This document shows positions 26,505-35,547 of a DNA stretch of 64,000 bases, one piece after another. The position numbers and the translations under genes were made by a program. Origin of the DNA: Taklimakanibacter sp049323275 (GTDB lineage: Bacteria; Pseudomonadota; Alphaproteobacteria; Rhizobiales; Aestuariivirgaceae); assembly GCA_049323275.1 (NCBI GenBank), contig JBMOOM010000016.1, positions 62,001 to 126,000 on the forward strand. Reading direction: 5' to 3'. Every line of letters begins with the position of its first letter. The stretch's first letter is position 1. A model generated the notes under the pieces. That model was not told where the DNA came from. It worked only from the letters and a program-made list of their open reading frames with translations, and searched no databases.

Positions 26505-29500
26505 ATGGGGGTCGAGACGCGGACCAATAGGGTAAAAGCGGGCATGAAGCCGGGTATTCCGTGGAGCGTGAAGGGGATCGACAGCGAGGCGCGCGAGGCG
26601 GCCAAGCATGCCGCGCGCCGCTCCGGCATGACTTTGGGTGAATGGCTGAACACCGTCATTCGCGAGCAGGCCGATGACGGCGAGCCCCAGCAGCCGCAGC
26701 GCCAGCCCCGTTCGCGCAATGCGATGCAGGACATCCAGGACAAGCTCGACCATCTGTCCGACCAGCTGACCCGCATGGTGCACCGCGAGCAGGATACCGC
26801 CGCCGGACGTTATTACGAGCGCGCCCGCCCGGCCCAGGACAATTCGCTCGCCGACATATTGGCGCGCGTCGAGGCCAGCGAGCGCCAGACGGCCGAGAGC
26901 TTCGCCCAGGTCGGCGAGCGCCTCGAAAGCTTGGGCGACAAGCTCGCCAAGGATGCCGGCCGGTTCCCCCAGAATCCCGAGGATGTTCCGGGCTACCGCT
27001 CGCTCGAGACGGCGGTACGCAACATCGTCGATCACATCGAGATCAGCGAGCGCAAGACGCGCGAGACGCTCAAGGCGGTGCAGGAGCGCCTGCATGAGGT
27101 CGCCTATGCCGCGACCGCGCCCATCGACAGCGACCGACTCCTGGCCGACGCACCGGTCATCACCCGGCTCGAAAGCCGCCTTGCCGACCTGACCAGCCGG
27201 GTCACCGGCCATCAGGAGGTGATGGAGGAGGATCTGCGCAAGCTGGTCCAGGGCGAGTTCGGCAAGCTCACCCAGCGCCTCGATTCGGTGAAGCAGGCTT
27301 CCGAAGCCGCCGCCCAGCGGGCCCAGAACCAGGCGGTGCAGCAGGTCCAGAAGGAGCAGCGCGACTTCGAAGACCGCATGCTCGACTTCCTGAAGCAGCA
27401 GCAGGCGGACAATCAGCGCCAGGACGGCGACGACATGAGCCGGCTGCGCGCCGAGATGGAAAGTCTCGGCCAGCGCGTCGACGACCTGAAGGCGGAAGCG
27501 GCCTCCGAGCACGATCTGCGCTCCTTGCGCGTGGTGATCGAGCAGCTTTCGGCCAGGGTGGCGCAGGGGCCGGATCTCAGGCCGCTTGCCGATCTCGACC
27601 GGCGCCTGACCGATATCACCAAATGGCTGGAGCAGGGACGCGGCGACCAGGTCGGCAATCAGATCGCCGATCTCGAGCAGCGCGTCTTCGATCTCGACAA
27701 CCGCATCGCCCAGGCGATGCAGCAGGACCAGTCGGCGCAGGCCTGGGCCAATGTCGAGCGGGAGTTCGCCGGCATTTCCGACCGCCTCGCCCATACCGAG
27801 CAGCAGCTCCAGCACATCCAGACGCTCGAGCAGTCGATCAACCAGCTCTATCAGAGCATGGAGCAGAGTCAGAGCTGGGCCCGCGACATGGCGGAGGACG
27901 CCGCCAACCGCATGGCGAGCCGCCTCATGCAGGAATGGCCTGCCCGGGCCGCGGCGGCCGAGCCGTCGCCCGAACTGCAGGCGCTCGAAAGCGCGCTGGT
28001 CACGGTCAGGAACAATTACGAAGCCGCCGATCAGCGCAATCAGGAGACGCTCGGCGCCCTGCATGAGACGCTCGAGCAGATCGTCAACAAGCTGAGTGAG
28101 CTCGAGCAGCTGCGCGTCGAGCCCGCGCCGGCCGCGGCCGAGCCCGTCCCGGCCTTTGCGGCGCCTGGACCCGAAATTCCCGCCGAGCCGCCATCGTCGC
28201 AGGACTGGCCCGAACTCAAGGTCGAAGCCACGCCGGAACCCTACCGCCCGCTCGATCCGCCGCCGGCGATGGCGGCAGCGGCGGCGGAGCCCACACAGGC
28301 CTCCATCCAGGCCGACATGATCGCCGCGGCCCGGCGCGCCGCCCAGGCCGCTTCGTCGCAGCAGACTTCGGATCTCTCGGCGACGGGCTTCCTCGGCCGG
28401 AAGAAGACGGCCGAAGCCACGCCGGCGAAGAAGTCCTTGCGCTTCTCGCTTTTCCGCCGGAAGGAAAAGCCGGCTCAGCCGAAGGCCGCCGCGCCTGCCG
28501 CCGCCGTCTCCGCCAAGCCCGAGGCGGCGACCAGCGCCAAGCCCGCCGATGCCGGCAAGCGCCGCCGCCTGATCCTGATCGGCCTTCTGGTCCTGGCCGC
28601 CGCCTCGGCCCTGGCCTACAACACGCTGATCAAGCCGAAGCCCAAGGCACCCACCACGCCCGCCATCGAGCAGCAGAAGACGGGGGATGCGACGAGCTTC
28701 GAGCATCTGAACAGGACGCTCGCCAAGTCGGACGCCATGTTCGGCACCGGCAATTTCGCCAGCTCGCTACCCGGAACCGCGAAGACCGCCGCGGCCGAGA
28801 TCGCCATCACCGACGCCGACGCCCTGCCGGCCGGCATCGGCACCGAAGCGTTGCGCCAGGCCGCTCTCGACGGCGATGCGCGCGCCGCTTTCATCGTCGC
28901 CAGCCGTTTCGCCGAAGGCAAGAACGTGCCTCAAGACCGTGCCGCCGCGGCGCGCTGGTTCGCCGTGGCCGCCGCCAAGGGGCTGGCGCCGGCGCAGTAT
29001 CGCATGGGCGCCATTCTCGAGCGGGGCACAGGTGTGCAGATCGACATCGAGAAGGCGCGCCAATGGTATGAGCGCGCCGCCGCCGCCGGCAATGTCCGCG
29101 CCATGCACAATGCCGCCGTGCTGCTCGCCAATGCGCGCAGCCCCAAGGACAGCTACGAAAAGGCGGCCCGCTGGTTCGCCGAAGCCGCCAATCACAATCT
29201 GAAGGACAGCCAGTTCAACATCGCGCTGCTCTATGAGCGCGGCTTGGGCGTCGGCCAGGATCTGGGCGAGGCGCTGTTCTGGTACACGCTCGCGGCCCGC
29301 CAGGATGACGCCGATGCCGCCGCCAAGGCCAAGACGCTGGAGAATACGTTGCCGAAGCAGGTGACCCAGCAGGTCAAGGCGCGTCTCGCCGCCTTCGTGC
29401 CGAAACGCGATATCGAGGCGGCCAATGTCGTGGCGGTGTCCAATCCCGATTGGCAGGACCGCCCGGTCGCGGCGCCGGCGAAATACGACCTGCCGATGGT

Positions 29501-29717
29501 GGGCGCCGCGGTCACGGCCGCGGCGGGCGCGGACGATCAGATTCTCGAGGCGCAGCAGCTCCTGAACCGGCTCGGCTTCGACGCCGGCGCCGAGAACGGC
29601 GCCATGAGCACCCGCACCAAGAATTCGATCCGCCTGTTCGAACTGCAGTCGGGCATGCGGCTCAGCGGCGAGGTGACGCCGGATCTCCTGGCGAAGCTCA
29701 GAGCCAAGCTCGGGTGA
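26505..29717 (+). CDS. podJ: PodJ-like polar organelle/localisation factor: coiled coil, membrane helix, Sel1 repeats, peptidoglycan-binding domain
   Basis: 1070 residues. Residues about 10-65 are a conserved head (MKPGIPWSVKGIDSEAREAA, SGMTLGEWLN). Residues about 75-560 are coiled coil, rich in Gln, Glu and Arg. A Pro/Ala-rich linker leads to one membrane helix (about 686-706, RRRLILIGLLVLAAAS). The periplasmic part has three to four Sel1 repeats (about 780-940, for example GTGVQIDIEKARQWYERAAAAG) and a peptidoglycan-binding domain at the end (LLNRLGFDAGAENG). The topology matches Caulobacter PodJ. AGGAGGAG sits 19 bases before the ATG, farther than ideal, so the exact start is uncertain. 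Confidence 0.85.
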   Translation: MGVETRTNRVKAGMKPGIPWSVKGIDSEAREAAKHAARRSGMTLGEWLNTVIREQADDGEPQQPQRQPRSRNAMQDIQDKLDHLSDQLTRMVHREQDTAAGRYYERARPAQDNSLADILARVEASERQTAESFAQVGERLESLGDKLAKDAGRFPQNPEDVPGYRSLETAVRNIVDHIEISERKTRETLKAVQERLHEVAYAATAPIDSDRLLADAPVITRLESRLADLTSRVTGHQEVMEEDLRKLVQGEFGKLTQRLDSVKQASEAAAQRAQNQAVQQVQKEQRDFEDRMLDFLKQQQADNQRQDGDDMSRLRAEMESLGQRVDDLKAEAASEHDLRSLRVVIEQLSARVAQGPDLRPLADLDRRLTDITKWLEQGRGDQVGNQIADLEQRVFDLDNRIAQAMQQDQSAQAWANVEREFAGISDRLAHTEQQLQHIQTLEQSINQLYQSMEQSQSWARDMAEDAANRMASRLMQEWPARAAAAEPSPELQALESALVTVRNNYEAADQRNQETLGALHETLEQIVNKLSELEQLRVEPAPAAAEPVPAFAAPGPEIPAEPPSSQDWPELKVEATPEPYRPLDPPPAMAAAAAEPTQASIQADMIAAARRAAQAASSQQTSDLSATGFLGRKKTAEATPAKKSLRFSLFRRKEKPAQPKAAAPAAAVSAKPEAATSAKPADAGKRRRLILIGLLVLAAASALAYNTLIKPKPKAPTTPAIEQQKTGDATSFEHLNRTLAKSDAMFGTGNFASSLPGTAKTAAAEIAITDADALPAGIGTEALRQAALDGDARAAFIVASRFAEGKNVPQDRAAAARWFAVAAAKGLAPAQYRMGAILERGTGVQIDIEKARQWYERAAAAGNVRAMHNAAVLLANARSPKDSYEKAARWFAEAANHNLKDSQFNIALLYERGLGVGQDLGEALFWYTLAARQDDADAAAKAKTLENTLPKQVTQQVKARLAAFVPKRDIEAANVVAVSNPDWQDRPVAAPAKYDLPMVGAAVTAAAGADDQILEAQQLLNRLGFDAGAENGAMSTRTKNSIRLFELQSGMRLSGEVTPDLLAKLRAKLG

Positions 29718-29757
29718 CGGCCCGGTTTCTGCCGCAAGATCTGGTAAGATAGCCGAG

Positions 29758-30195
29758 ATGCCGGTAGGCCCTCCCATACCGGGGCCGATGCGCGCCATCG
29801 CCATCCTGGCCCTCTTGCCGTTTCCAGCCCTTCTGGTCCTGGCGTGGATGTCGCCGGCCGGACTGGCGCCGGCGCTTCTGTCCTATGCCGCGCTGATGGC
29901 CGCCATGCTCGGCGGCGCCCATTGGCTGGTGGCGACGGGACCTTTTGGCCGGGCGCGGATCGCCGCCGAAGGCCTTTCCGGCCTGGCTGTGCTGGCAGCC
30001 GCCTGGCTGGCGCTCATCGCGCCGGCCTATCTCGGCTTCCTGATCCTGATCGCCGCCTTCTTCCTTCTCATCCTGCGCGACGCGCTGGCCGAGGAGGCCG
30101 CCGAGCGGCCGGGCTGGTTCACCCGCTGGCGGGCCTATATCGCGGCGGGCGCCGCGGCGACCTGCGTCCTTGGCGTGTTCCCGGTCCTCATCTGA
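29758..30195 (+). CDS. DUF3429-type small membrane protein
   Basis: 145 residues with four or five hydrophobic helices, including MRAIAILALLPFPALLVL, an AHWLVATGP loop and FLILIAAFFLLILRDAL. The layout is that of DUF3429 proteins, whose function is unknown. It follows the PodJ-like gene by 40 bases and overlaps the convergent pdeM gene by eight bases. There is no evidence of enzymatic motifs. Confidence 0.75.
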   Translation: MPVGPPIPGPMRAIAILALLPFPALLVLAWMSPAGLAPALLSYAALMAAMLGGAHWLVATGPFGRARIAAEGLSGLAVLAAAWLALIAPAYLGFLILIAAFFLLILRDALAEEAAERPGWFTRWRAYIAAGAAATCVLGVFPVLI

Positions 30196-30886
30196 TCCGC
30201 CCCGCCGGGAAACGGTGGATCGCCTTGCCGCCGATCATCCATACGTCGAAGCGCCCGTCGGGGAAGATCGCCTGGAAGGGCTCGGCCGAGACGCTCAAGC
30301 CGCCGGTGAAGCTGCCATAGGCCGGCATGACGATCCGCCGCTCATGGCCGATGAAGCATTTGCGCCGGAGCGCCCGGCCGCGCTGGGCGAGCGAGGCGGC
30401 CGGATGCAGATGGCCGGCGATCTCGAATTCCTCTTCCGCGAGCGCCGCCGGAATATGCCGGAGCGTGATCGGGCCGAGCGCGATCTCTTCGGCGAAATGC
30501 CCGCCGAGCGCCTTGGGAGGTGACGGATCGTGATTGCCGGCGAGCCAGATGATGTCGATGCCGCGGGTGAGGCGGGCGAGCTCGGCGACGTCGGTCGGGT
30601 CGATGCGTTGATGCGCCTCGTCGTCATGGAAGGAGTCGCCCAGAAGAATGAGGCGCTTGGGCCGCGCCGCCGCGAGCGAGAAGGAAAGATGCTCAAGCGT
30701 CGCGCGCGTGTCGTAAGGCGGCAGGTGCACGCCGCGGCGGGCGAGCGAGGAGCCTTTCTCGAGATGGAGGTCGGCGACGAGCAGCGCCTCGAAATCGGGA
30801 ACATAAAGGGCGCCGGCGAGATCCGGCAGGAGCTCGAGGCCGCCGAGCTCTATGCAGGCCGCTCTAGACAAGGCGCATGGCCTCAT
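30188..30886 (-). CDS. pdeM: Ligase-associated DNA damage response metallophosphoesterase PdeM
   Basis: 232 residues with calcineurin-like phosphoesterase motifs: LLVADLHLEKGSSLA (DxH), LILLGDSFHD (GDxxHD), WLAGNHDP (GNHD), and GHLHPA near the C-terminus. PdeM is found beside the Lhr-type helicase in ligase-associated repair cassettes. Its start lies inside the 3' end of that helicase gene (23-base overlap), so translation is coupled. The ligase and exonuclease partners of the full cassette are not in this window. Confidence 0.92.
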   Translation of the reverse strand: MRPCALSRAACIELGGLELLPDLAGALYVPDFEALLVADLHLEKGSSLARRGVHLPPYDTRATLEHLSFSLAAARPKRLILLGDSFHDDEAHQRIDPTDVAELARLTRGIDIIWLAGNHDPSPPKALGGHFAEEIALGPITLRHIPAALAEEEFEIAGHLHPAASLAQRGRALRRKCFIGHERRIVMPAYGSFTGGLSVSAEPFQAIFPDGRFDVWMIGGKAIHRFPAGRIR

Positions 30887-33353
30887 CGATGAGTTCATCT
30901 TCGGCTTCGGCGAGAAGAGCGTCATCGGCCTCGCCGTAAACGGATTCTCGGCCGATCTCAAGCATGACCGGCACGGCAAGCGGCGACACGGTGTCGAGGG
31001 CGCGATGCACGATCTGGCCCCGGATGCGCTTGAGCAGCGCCCCCAGCCGGTGCACGTCGATGAGACCGTCCGCCGCATCGTCCCAGGCGGCGCGCAGCAA
31101 CAGGTGCTGCGGCTCGTGACGCAGGAGCACGTCATAGATGAGATCGGAATTGACCGTCATCTGCCGCGCCGTCTTCTCCTTGCCGGGCCAGCGCCGTTCG
31201 ATCAGCCCGGCGATGATGGCGGCGTTGCGGAAAGTGCGCTTCATCAGGTTGGATTCGGCAAGCCAGGCATCGAGATCGTCGCCCAGCATGTCCTCGCCGA
31301 AGAGATGGGCGAGATCGAGCCGGCCGGTCGAGATCAGAAGCGACAGGTCGCGCAGGCACCAGACGACGAGGGCGTATTCGGACGCGACGAAACCCATGGG
31401 CTGCGCGCCCAATCGCTCGAGCCGGCGGGTCAGCAGCATGCCGAGGGTCTGGTGCGCGAGCCGGCCCTCGAAGGGATAACACACCATGTAGTGGCGCTGC
31501 GCCCTGGGAAAGGTCTCGATCAGCATCTGGCGCGGGGATGGGATGATGGACTTCCAGCGCTGCACCGACAGCCAGTCGCGCACCTGGGGCGGCAGCGCCG
31601 GCCAGGCCTTGGGGTCGGCCAGCATCTTGCGCACCCGTTCCGCCAGATAGGTCGAAAGAGGAAATTTACCGCCGGCATAAGAGGGGATGGCGGGATCGCT
31701 CGCCTGCGTGCGCGAGGCGAGAGCGCCGAATTCGTCGAGTCCCTCGAAGCGCAGCACCTCGCCGCCGAACAGGAAGGTGTCGCCGCCCGAGAGCTGGCTC
31801 AGGAACCATTCCTCCATCTCGCCCAGCACCCGCCCGCCGGTGACGACGCGGCGCCCGAGGCGCTTCTTGATGCTGGCGAGACGCACCTTCAGCATCTCCT
31901 CCTCGACGATGGTGCCCATATTGAGCCGGTATTGCTGGGCGAGGCGGGGATGGGCGAGGCGAAATTCGCCCTCGCCCCAGGGCTTCAGTTTGGCATAGCG
32001 CTCATAGGCCTTGAGCGCATAGCCGCCATTGGTGACGAATTCGACGGCGCGGTCGAAATCAGCGCGCGTGAGGTTGCGATATGTCCAGGCCGTCCTGACC
32101 TCGCCATAGAGCTGATCGGGATGGAAGGGGCCGGCGCAGGCGCGGCACATGATATGCTGGGCCAGCACATCGAGCTTGAGGACGGCAGGATACTCGGTGT
32201 CCTGGGCGCTCTCGGCGGCGGCCTGGCGCGCCGCCTCGCATTCCAGCACCTCGAAGCGGTTGGAAGGCACCAGCAGAGCCTGCGACGGCTCGTCGAGCCG
32301 GTGATTGGACCGGCCGATGCGCTGCAGGAGCCGGCTCGATCCCTTGGGCGCGCCGACATGGATGACCAGATCGACATCGCCCCAGTCGATGCCGAGATCG
32401 AGCGTCGAGGTGCACACCACCGCGCGCAATCTGCCCGCTGCCATCGCCGCCTCGACCTTGCGGCGCTGCCCGACATCGAGCGAGCCGTGATGCAGCGCGA
32501 TCGGCAGATGGTCCTCATTGGCCGACCACAATGCCTGGAAGGTCATCTCGGCCTGGGCGCGCGTATTGACGAAGACGAGCGCCATGCGTGTCTGCTTGAT
32601 GGCCTCGTAGATTTCCGGGATCGCGTAGCGCGTCATATGGCCGGCCCACGGCACGCGCTCGGCCGATTTGAGAATCTTGATCTGCGGGGCTGCTCCCGCT
32701 TTGCCCATCACCAGCTCGGCCAGCCGGTTCTCGCCCTCTTGCGGTGTCAGCCAGGCGCGCAGCGCGTCGGGATCGGCCACGGTGGCGGAAAGCCCGATGC
32801 GGCGCACTTGCGGCGCCAGGCTCCGCACCCGCGACAGCGCCAGGGACAGGAGCACGCCGCGTTTCGAGGTGACGAGCGAATGCAATTCGTCGAGCACGAT
32901 GGCCCTGAGATCCTTCAGCATATGCGCCGCACCCGGGTCGGCGATCAGCAGCGAGACCTGCTCGGGCGTGGTGATCAGGATGTCGGGCGGCTTCTCGCGC
33001 TGGCGCTTGCGGCGCGAATGCGGCGTGTCGCCGGTGCGCGTCTCGATGCGGACCGGCAACTGCATCTCGCCGACCGGTGTTTCGAGATTGCGCGCGATGT
33101 CGACGGCGAGCGCCTTGAGCGGCGATACATAGAGCGTGTGGATGCCGTTGCGTTGGGGTTCCCGCGTCAGCTCCACCAGGCTCGGCAGGAATCCGGCCAG
33201 CGTCTTGCCGCCGCCCGTGGGCGAGATCAGCAGGACATCGAAGCCGGCCTGCGCCTTCTCCAGCACCGCCAGCTGGTGCGGGCGCGGGCTCCAGCCGCGG
33301 GCCCGGAACCAGTCGGCAAAGATCTGAGGCAGCCTGGTCGGTCGGTCGTCCAT
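30864..33353 (-). CDS. Ligase-associated DNA damage response DEXH-box helicase (Lhr-like)
   Basis: 829 residues. Motif I is SPTGGGKT (Lys 50), motif II is VLDELHS, motif III region is GLSATV, and motif VI is QRIGRSNHR; the Lhr C-terminal winged-helix and associated domains follow. Family members unwind DNA and RNA:DNA hybrids during repair. The start at 33353 (MDDRPTRLPQ) is preferred over the longer open frame because it matches the family start. It forms an operon with pdeM. Confidence 0.94.
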   Translation of the reverse strand: MDDRPTRLPQIFADWFRARGWSPRPHQLAVLEKAQAGFDVLLISPTGGGKTLAGFLPSLVELTREPQRNGIHTLYVSPLKALAVDIARNLETPVGEMQLPVRIETRTGDTPHSRRKRQREKPPDILITTPEQVSLLIADPGAAHMLKDLRAIVLDELHSLVTSKRGVLLSLALSRVRSLAPQVRRIGLSATVADPDALRAWLTPQEGENRLAELVMGKAGAAPQIKILKSAERVPWAGHMTRYAIPEIYEAIKQTRMALVFVNTRAQAEMTFQALWSANEDHLPIALHHGSLDVGQRRKVEAAMAAGRLRAVVCTSTLDLGIDWGDVDLVIHVGAPKGSSRLLQRIGRSNHRLDEPSQALLVPSNRFEVLECEAARQAAAESAQDTEYPAVLKLDVLAQHIMCRACAGPFHPDQLYGEVRTAWTYRNLTRADFDRAVEFVTNGGYALKAYERYAKLKPWGEGEFRLAHPRLAQQYRLNMGTIVEEEMLKVRLASIKKRLGRRVVTGGRVLGEMEEWFLSQLSGGDTFLFGGEVLRFEGLDEFGALASRTQASDPAIPSYAGGKFPLSTYLAERVRKMLADPKAWPALPPQVRDWLSVQRWKSIIPSPRQMLIETFPRAQRHYMVCYPFEGRLAHQTLGMLLTRRLERLGAQPMGFVASEYALVVWCLRDLSLLISTGRLDLAHLFGEDMLGDDLDAWLAESNLMKRTFRNAAIIAGLIERRWPGKEKTARQMTVNSDLIYDVLLRHEPQHLLLRAAWDDAADGLIDVHRLGALLKRIRGQIVHRALDTVSPLAVPVMLEIGRESVYGEADDALLAEAEDELIDEAMRLV

Positions 33354-33459
33354 GGCGCAACCATAGCCGGATTTGCCGGCGGGCTGGTGCCAGATTTTGT
33401 CAGCAGCGGCCAACTTCCTGACTGTGCGGCACGCGGATTTGCTTTAATAGTCCAGACCC

Positions 33460-34785
33460 ATGCATTCCCCGCAATCGACACCGGTCACGCATAAGGGCGT
33501 ACTCGCCATCGCTGTGCCGATCATGTTGTCCAATGTGACGCAGCCGATCATCGGCATCGTCAATGCGGCGGTGATCGGGCAATTGCCCGGAGCCTATTAT
33601 ATCGGCGCCATCACGGTCGGCGCCCTGATCTTCAATTTCATCTATTGGGGCTTCGGCTTTCTCAGGCTCGGCACCGGCGGGCTCACCGCCCAGGCGACGG
33701 GGCGGGGCGATGCGGCGGAGCTGGTGGCCGTGCTGATCCGCGCTTTGATGATTGCGGTGATCGCCGGCGTGGCGATCATCCTGCTGTCGCCGGTGATCGG
33801 AAACGTCACGTTCAGCCTCATCAACGGCTCCGAGGAAGTGGAGAGCCATGCCGCGCGATATTTCTACATTCGCGTCTTCTCCGCTCCCTTCGCGCTGATG
33901 GACTTCTGCCTCATCGGCTGGTTCGTCGGCCAGGGCCGTGCCCGCGTCGCCTTTCTCATCCAGATCTATCTCAATCTCACCAATGGCGCCCTGAGCCTGT
34001 TCTTCGTCCTGGGGCTCGGCATGACCTCCGACGGCGTGGCGCTCGCCGTTCTCATCGCCGAGGTCACGGCGGCCTTGCTCGGGCTCGCCATCGCTTTCGG
34101 GCGGCTCAGGGAAATGGGCGCACGTTTCGAGCGGGCGCGGGTCTTCGACCGGACCAAGCTCATCCGCACTTTCGTCATCAACCGCGACATCATGATAAGG
34201 ACCGTCTGCCTGGTCCTGGTCTTCTCCTGGTTCACCGCCAGGGGCGCCCAGGCCGGCGACGTCATCGTCTCGGCCAATGCCGTCCTCATGCATTTCTTCG
34301 ATTTCGCCGCCTTCCTGATCGACGGCTTCGCGCTCGCTACCGAGACGCTGGTCGGACAGGCGGTCGGCGCCCGCGACCGGCGGCGTTTCGACATCGCGAT
34401 CCGGCTCACCTGGCTGTGGCTGACGCTCACCGGCGTCGCGACCGCGGCGATCATCTGGTTCGGCGGGCCGTTCTTCATCGACTTGATGGCGGCGAATGAA
34501 GACGTGCGCGCCACCGCCCGGATCTATCTCTTCTGGGTCGCCCTGACGCCCTTGGCCGGCATCGCCTGCTTCCAGTATGACGGCATCTTCACCGGCGCCA
34601 CCCAGACCGCCGACATGCGCAACATGATGCTGCTGTCGATGGTGATCACCCTCATCGCCTGGTGGCCGCTCGAGCAATATTACGGCAATCACGGCCTGTG
34701 GGCGACGATGATGATCTTCTTCGTGTCGCGCGGCATCCTGTTCGCGCTGCGCATGCCGGCGCTCAGACAGGGTGCCTTTGGGTAA
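33460..34785 (+). CDS. MATE family efflux transporter (DinF-like)
   Basis: 441 residues with 12 predicted membrane helices. MATE features include GVLAIAVPIMLSNVTQPIIG at the N-terminus and the second-repeat counterpart FAAFLIDGFALATETLVGQA. These transporters export cationic or hydrophobic compounds in exchange for Na+ or H+. Divergent from the helicase gene by about 106 bases. The substrate is unknown. Confidence 0.92.
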   Translation: MHSPQSTPVTHKGVLAIAVPIMLSNVTQPIIGIVNAAVIGQLPGAYYIGAITVGALIFNFIYWGFGFLRLGTGGLTAQATGRGDAAELVAVLIRALMIAVIAGVAIILLSPVIGNVTFSLINGSEEVESHAARYFYIRVFSAPFALMDFCLIGWFVGQGRARVAFLIQIYLNLTNGALSLFFVLGLGMTSDGVALAVLIAEVTAALLGLAIAFGRLREMGARFERARVFDRTKLIRTFVINRDIMIRTVCLVLVFSWFTARGAQAGDVIVSANAVLMHFFDFAAFLIDGFALATETLVGQAVGARDRRRFDIAIRLTWLWLTLTGVATAAIIWFGGPFFIDLMAANEDVRATARIYLFWVALTPLAGIACFQYDGIFTGATQTADMRNMMLLSMVITLIAWWPLEQYYGNHGLWATMMIFFVSRGILFALRMPALRQGAFG

Positions 34786-34791
34786 GCCGGC

Positions 34792-35205
34792 CTATTCCGT
34801 TTGATATCTTGCGATGGCGCCGCGCTCGATCGCCGCGGTGACCAGCTTGTCGAGGCCGAGATGGTCGCGCAGCATGGCGAGGAAGCGCAGCTCCTCCTTG
34901 CCGACCGCGAGGTCGGAGGCCGCGATCTCGACCGCCAGCGCATAGGCGGTTTCGCGCAGTTTCGGCGTCAGCGCCTCGGCGGCGAGGCCGAACACGGCTT
35001 CGAGCCCTTCCTTGTCCTGCAGGATCTCGCCGCATTCCTGGGCCACGTGGGTGAGCTTCTCGGCGTCGAAGGCGCGGAAGATCGGCAATTGCTTGACGAT
35101 GCGGCCGATCGCCTTGAGTTCGCGGTCGCCGATATCGCCCTGGACTCCGGCGGTGGTGACCATGACATAGATCAAGGCGTGATGCGTGCTGATGGTTTTG
35201 GTCAC
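34792..35205 (-). CDS. TerB-family (tellurite resistance / DjlA-type) protein
   Basis: 137 residues starting at a GTG preceded by GGAG six bases upstream. The body, HHALIYVMVTTAGVQGDIGD then ELKAIGRIVKQLPIF, through EIAASDLAVGKEELRFLAMLRD, is the all-helical TerB fold with its acidic metal-binding positions. The function in this order is unknown. A GTG 12 bases further upstream (35217) is an alternative start. Just upstream lies a perfect 8-bp hairpin that would overlap the 5' leader. Confidence 0.8.
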   Translation of the reverse strand: MTKTISTHHALIYVMVTTAGVQGDIGDRELKAIGRIVKQLPIFRAFDAEKLTHVAQECGEILQDKEGLEAVFGLAAEALTPKLRETAYALAVEIAASDLAVGKEELRFLAMLRDHLGLDKLVTAAIERGAIARYQTE

Positions 35206-35222
35206 CGGAAACTCCACTGTCT

Positions 35223-35243
35223 CTCCCGCTTGGCTAGCGGGAG
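35223..35243 (-). repeat. Inverted repeat in the leader of the TerB gene
   Basis: CTCCCGCT (35223-35230), spacer TGGCT, AGCGGGAG (35236-35243): perfect 8-bp arms. On the minus strand the hairpin ends only about 17 bases before the GTG at 35205 and contains the GGGAG that would serve the alternative GTG at 35217. It may modulate ribosome access. Confidence 0.5.
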
Positions 35244-35277
35244 ACCGCCCATTTGTCCAGATCAGAGCCATTCGGAT

Positions 35278-35513
35278 ATGACGGCCGCATCATCTGGTAT
35301 CGGCGCCAGGAATGAAATCTATGCCAAGGAAACGACACGAACGCGCTTCACGCGCCGGAAGATTTGGGCGGCAACTATCCGCCGGGCACTTGGATCGTCT
35401 ATTTCTCGTCGAGTTTCCGCTGTGGTGAGCTGGGGCTTGACGGTGGCGGCTGGGAAGTCGCCATCGATCCCAAATCGCTCAAGATCCTGAAGAGCTTCTA
35501 CAGCGATCTTTGA
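35278..35513 (+). pseudogene. Frameshifted remnant of a small unknown gene
   Basis: An ATG at 35278 opens a frame reading MTAASSGIGARNEIYAKE, which then degenerates into Arg/Ser-rich noise. An overlapping frame ending at 35513 reads like real protein: PPGTWIVYFSSSFRCGELGL, GGGWEVAIDPKSLKIL, SFYSDL. That second frame has no upstream start beyond TTG at 35364 because a stop lies at 35313. The simplest reading is one ancestral gene with a frameshift at about 35335-35360. The family is unrecognised. Confidence 0.35.
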
Positions 35514-35547
35514 AGGGCCGCGAGCTCCCGGATGATTGTCGGGACAC

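Noticed and set aside
26469..28706. A 745-codon open frame antisense to the PodJ-like gene
   Set aside because: It is Leu/Arg/Gly-rich with no domains and mirrors the codon bias of the sense gene; such shadows are expected in high-GC DNA.
30852..33494. An 880-codon open frame antisense to the Lhr-type helicase
   Set aside because: The opposite strand encodes a full set of helicase motifs; the antisense product has no recognisable fold and is compositionally skewed.
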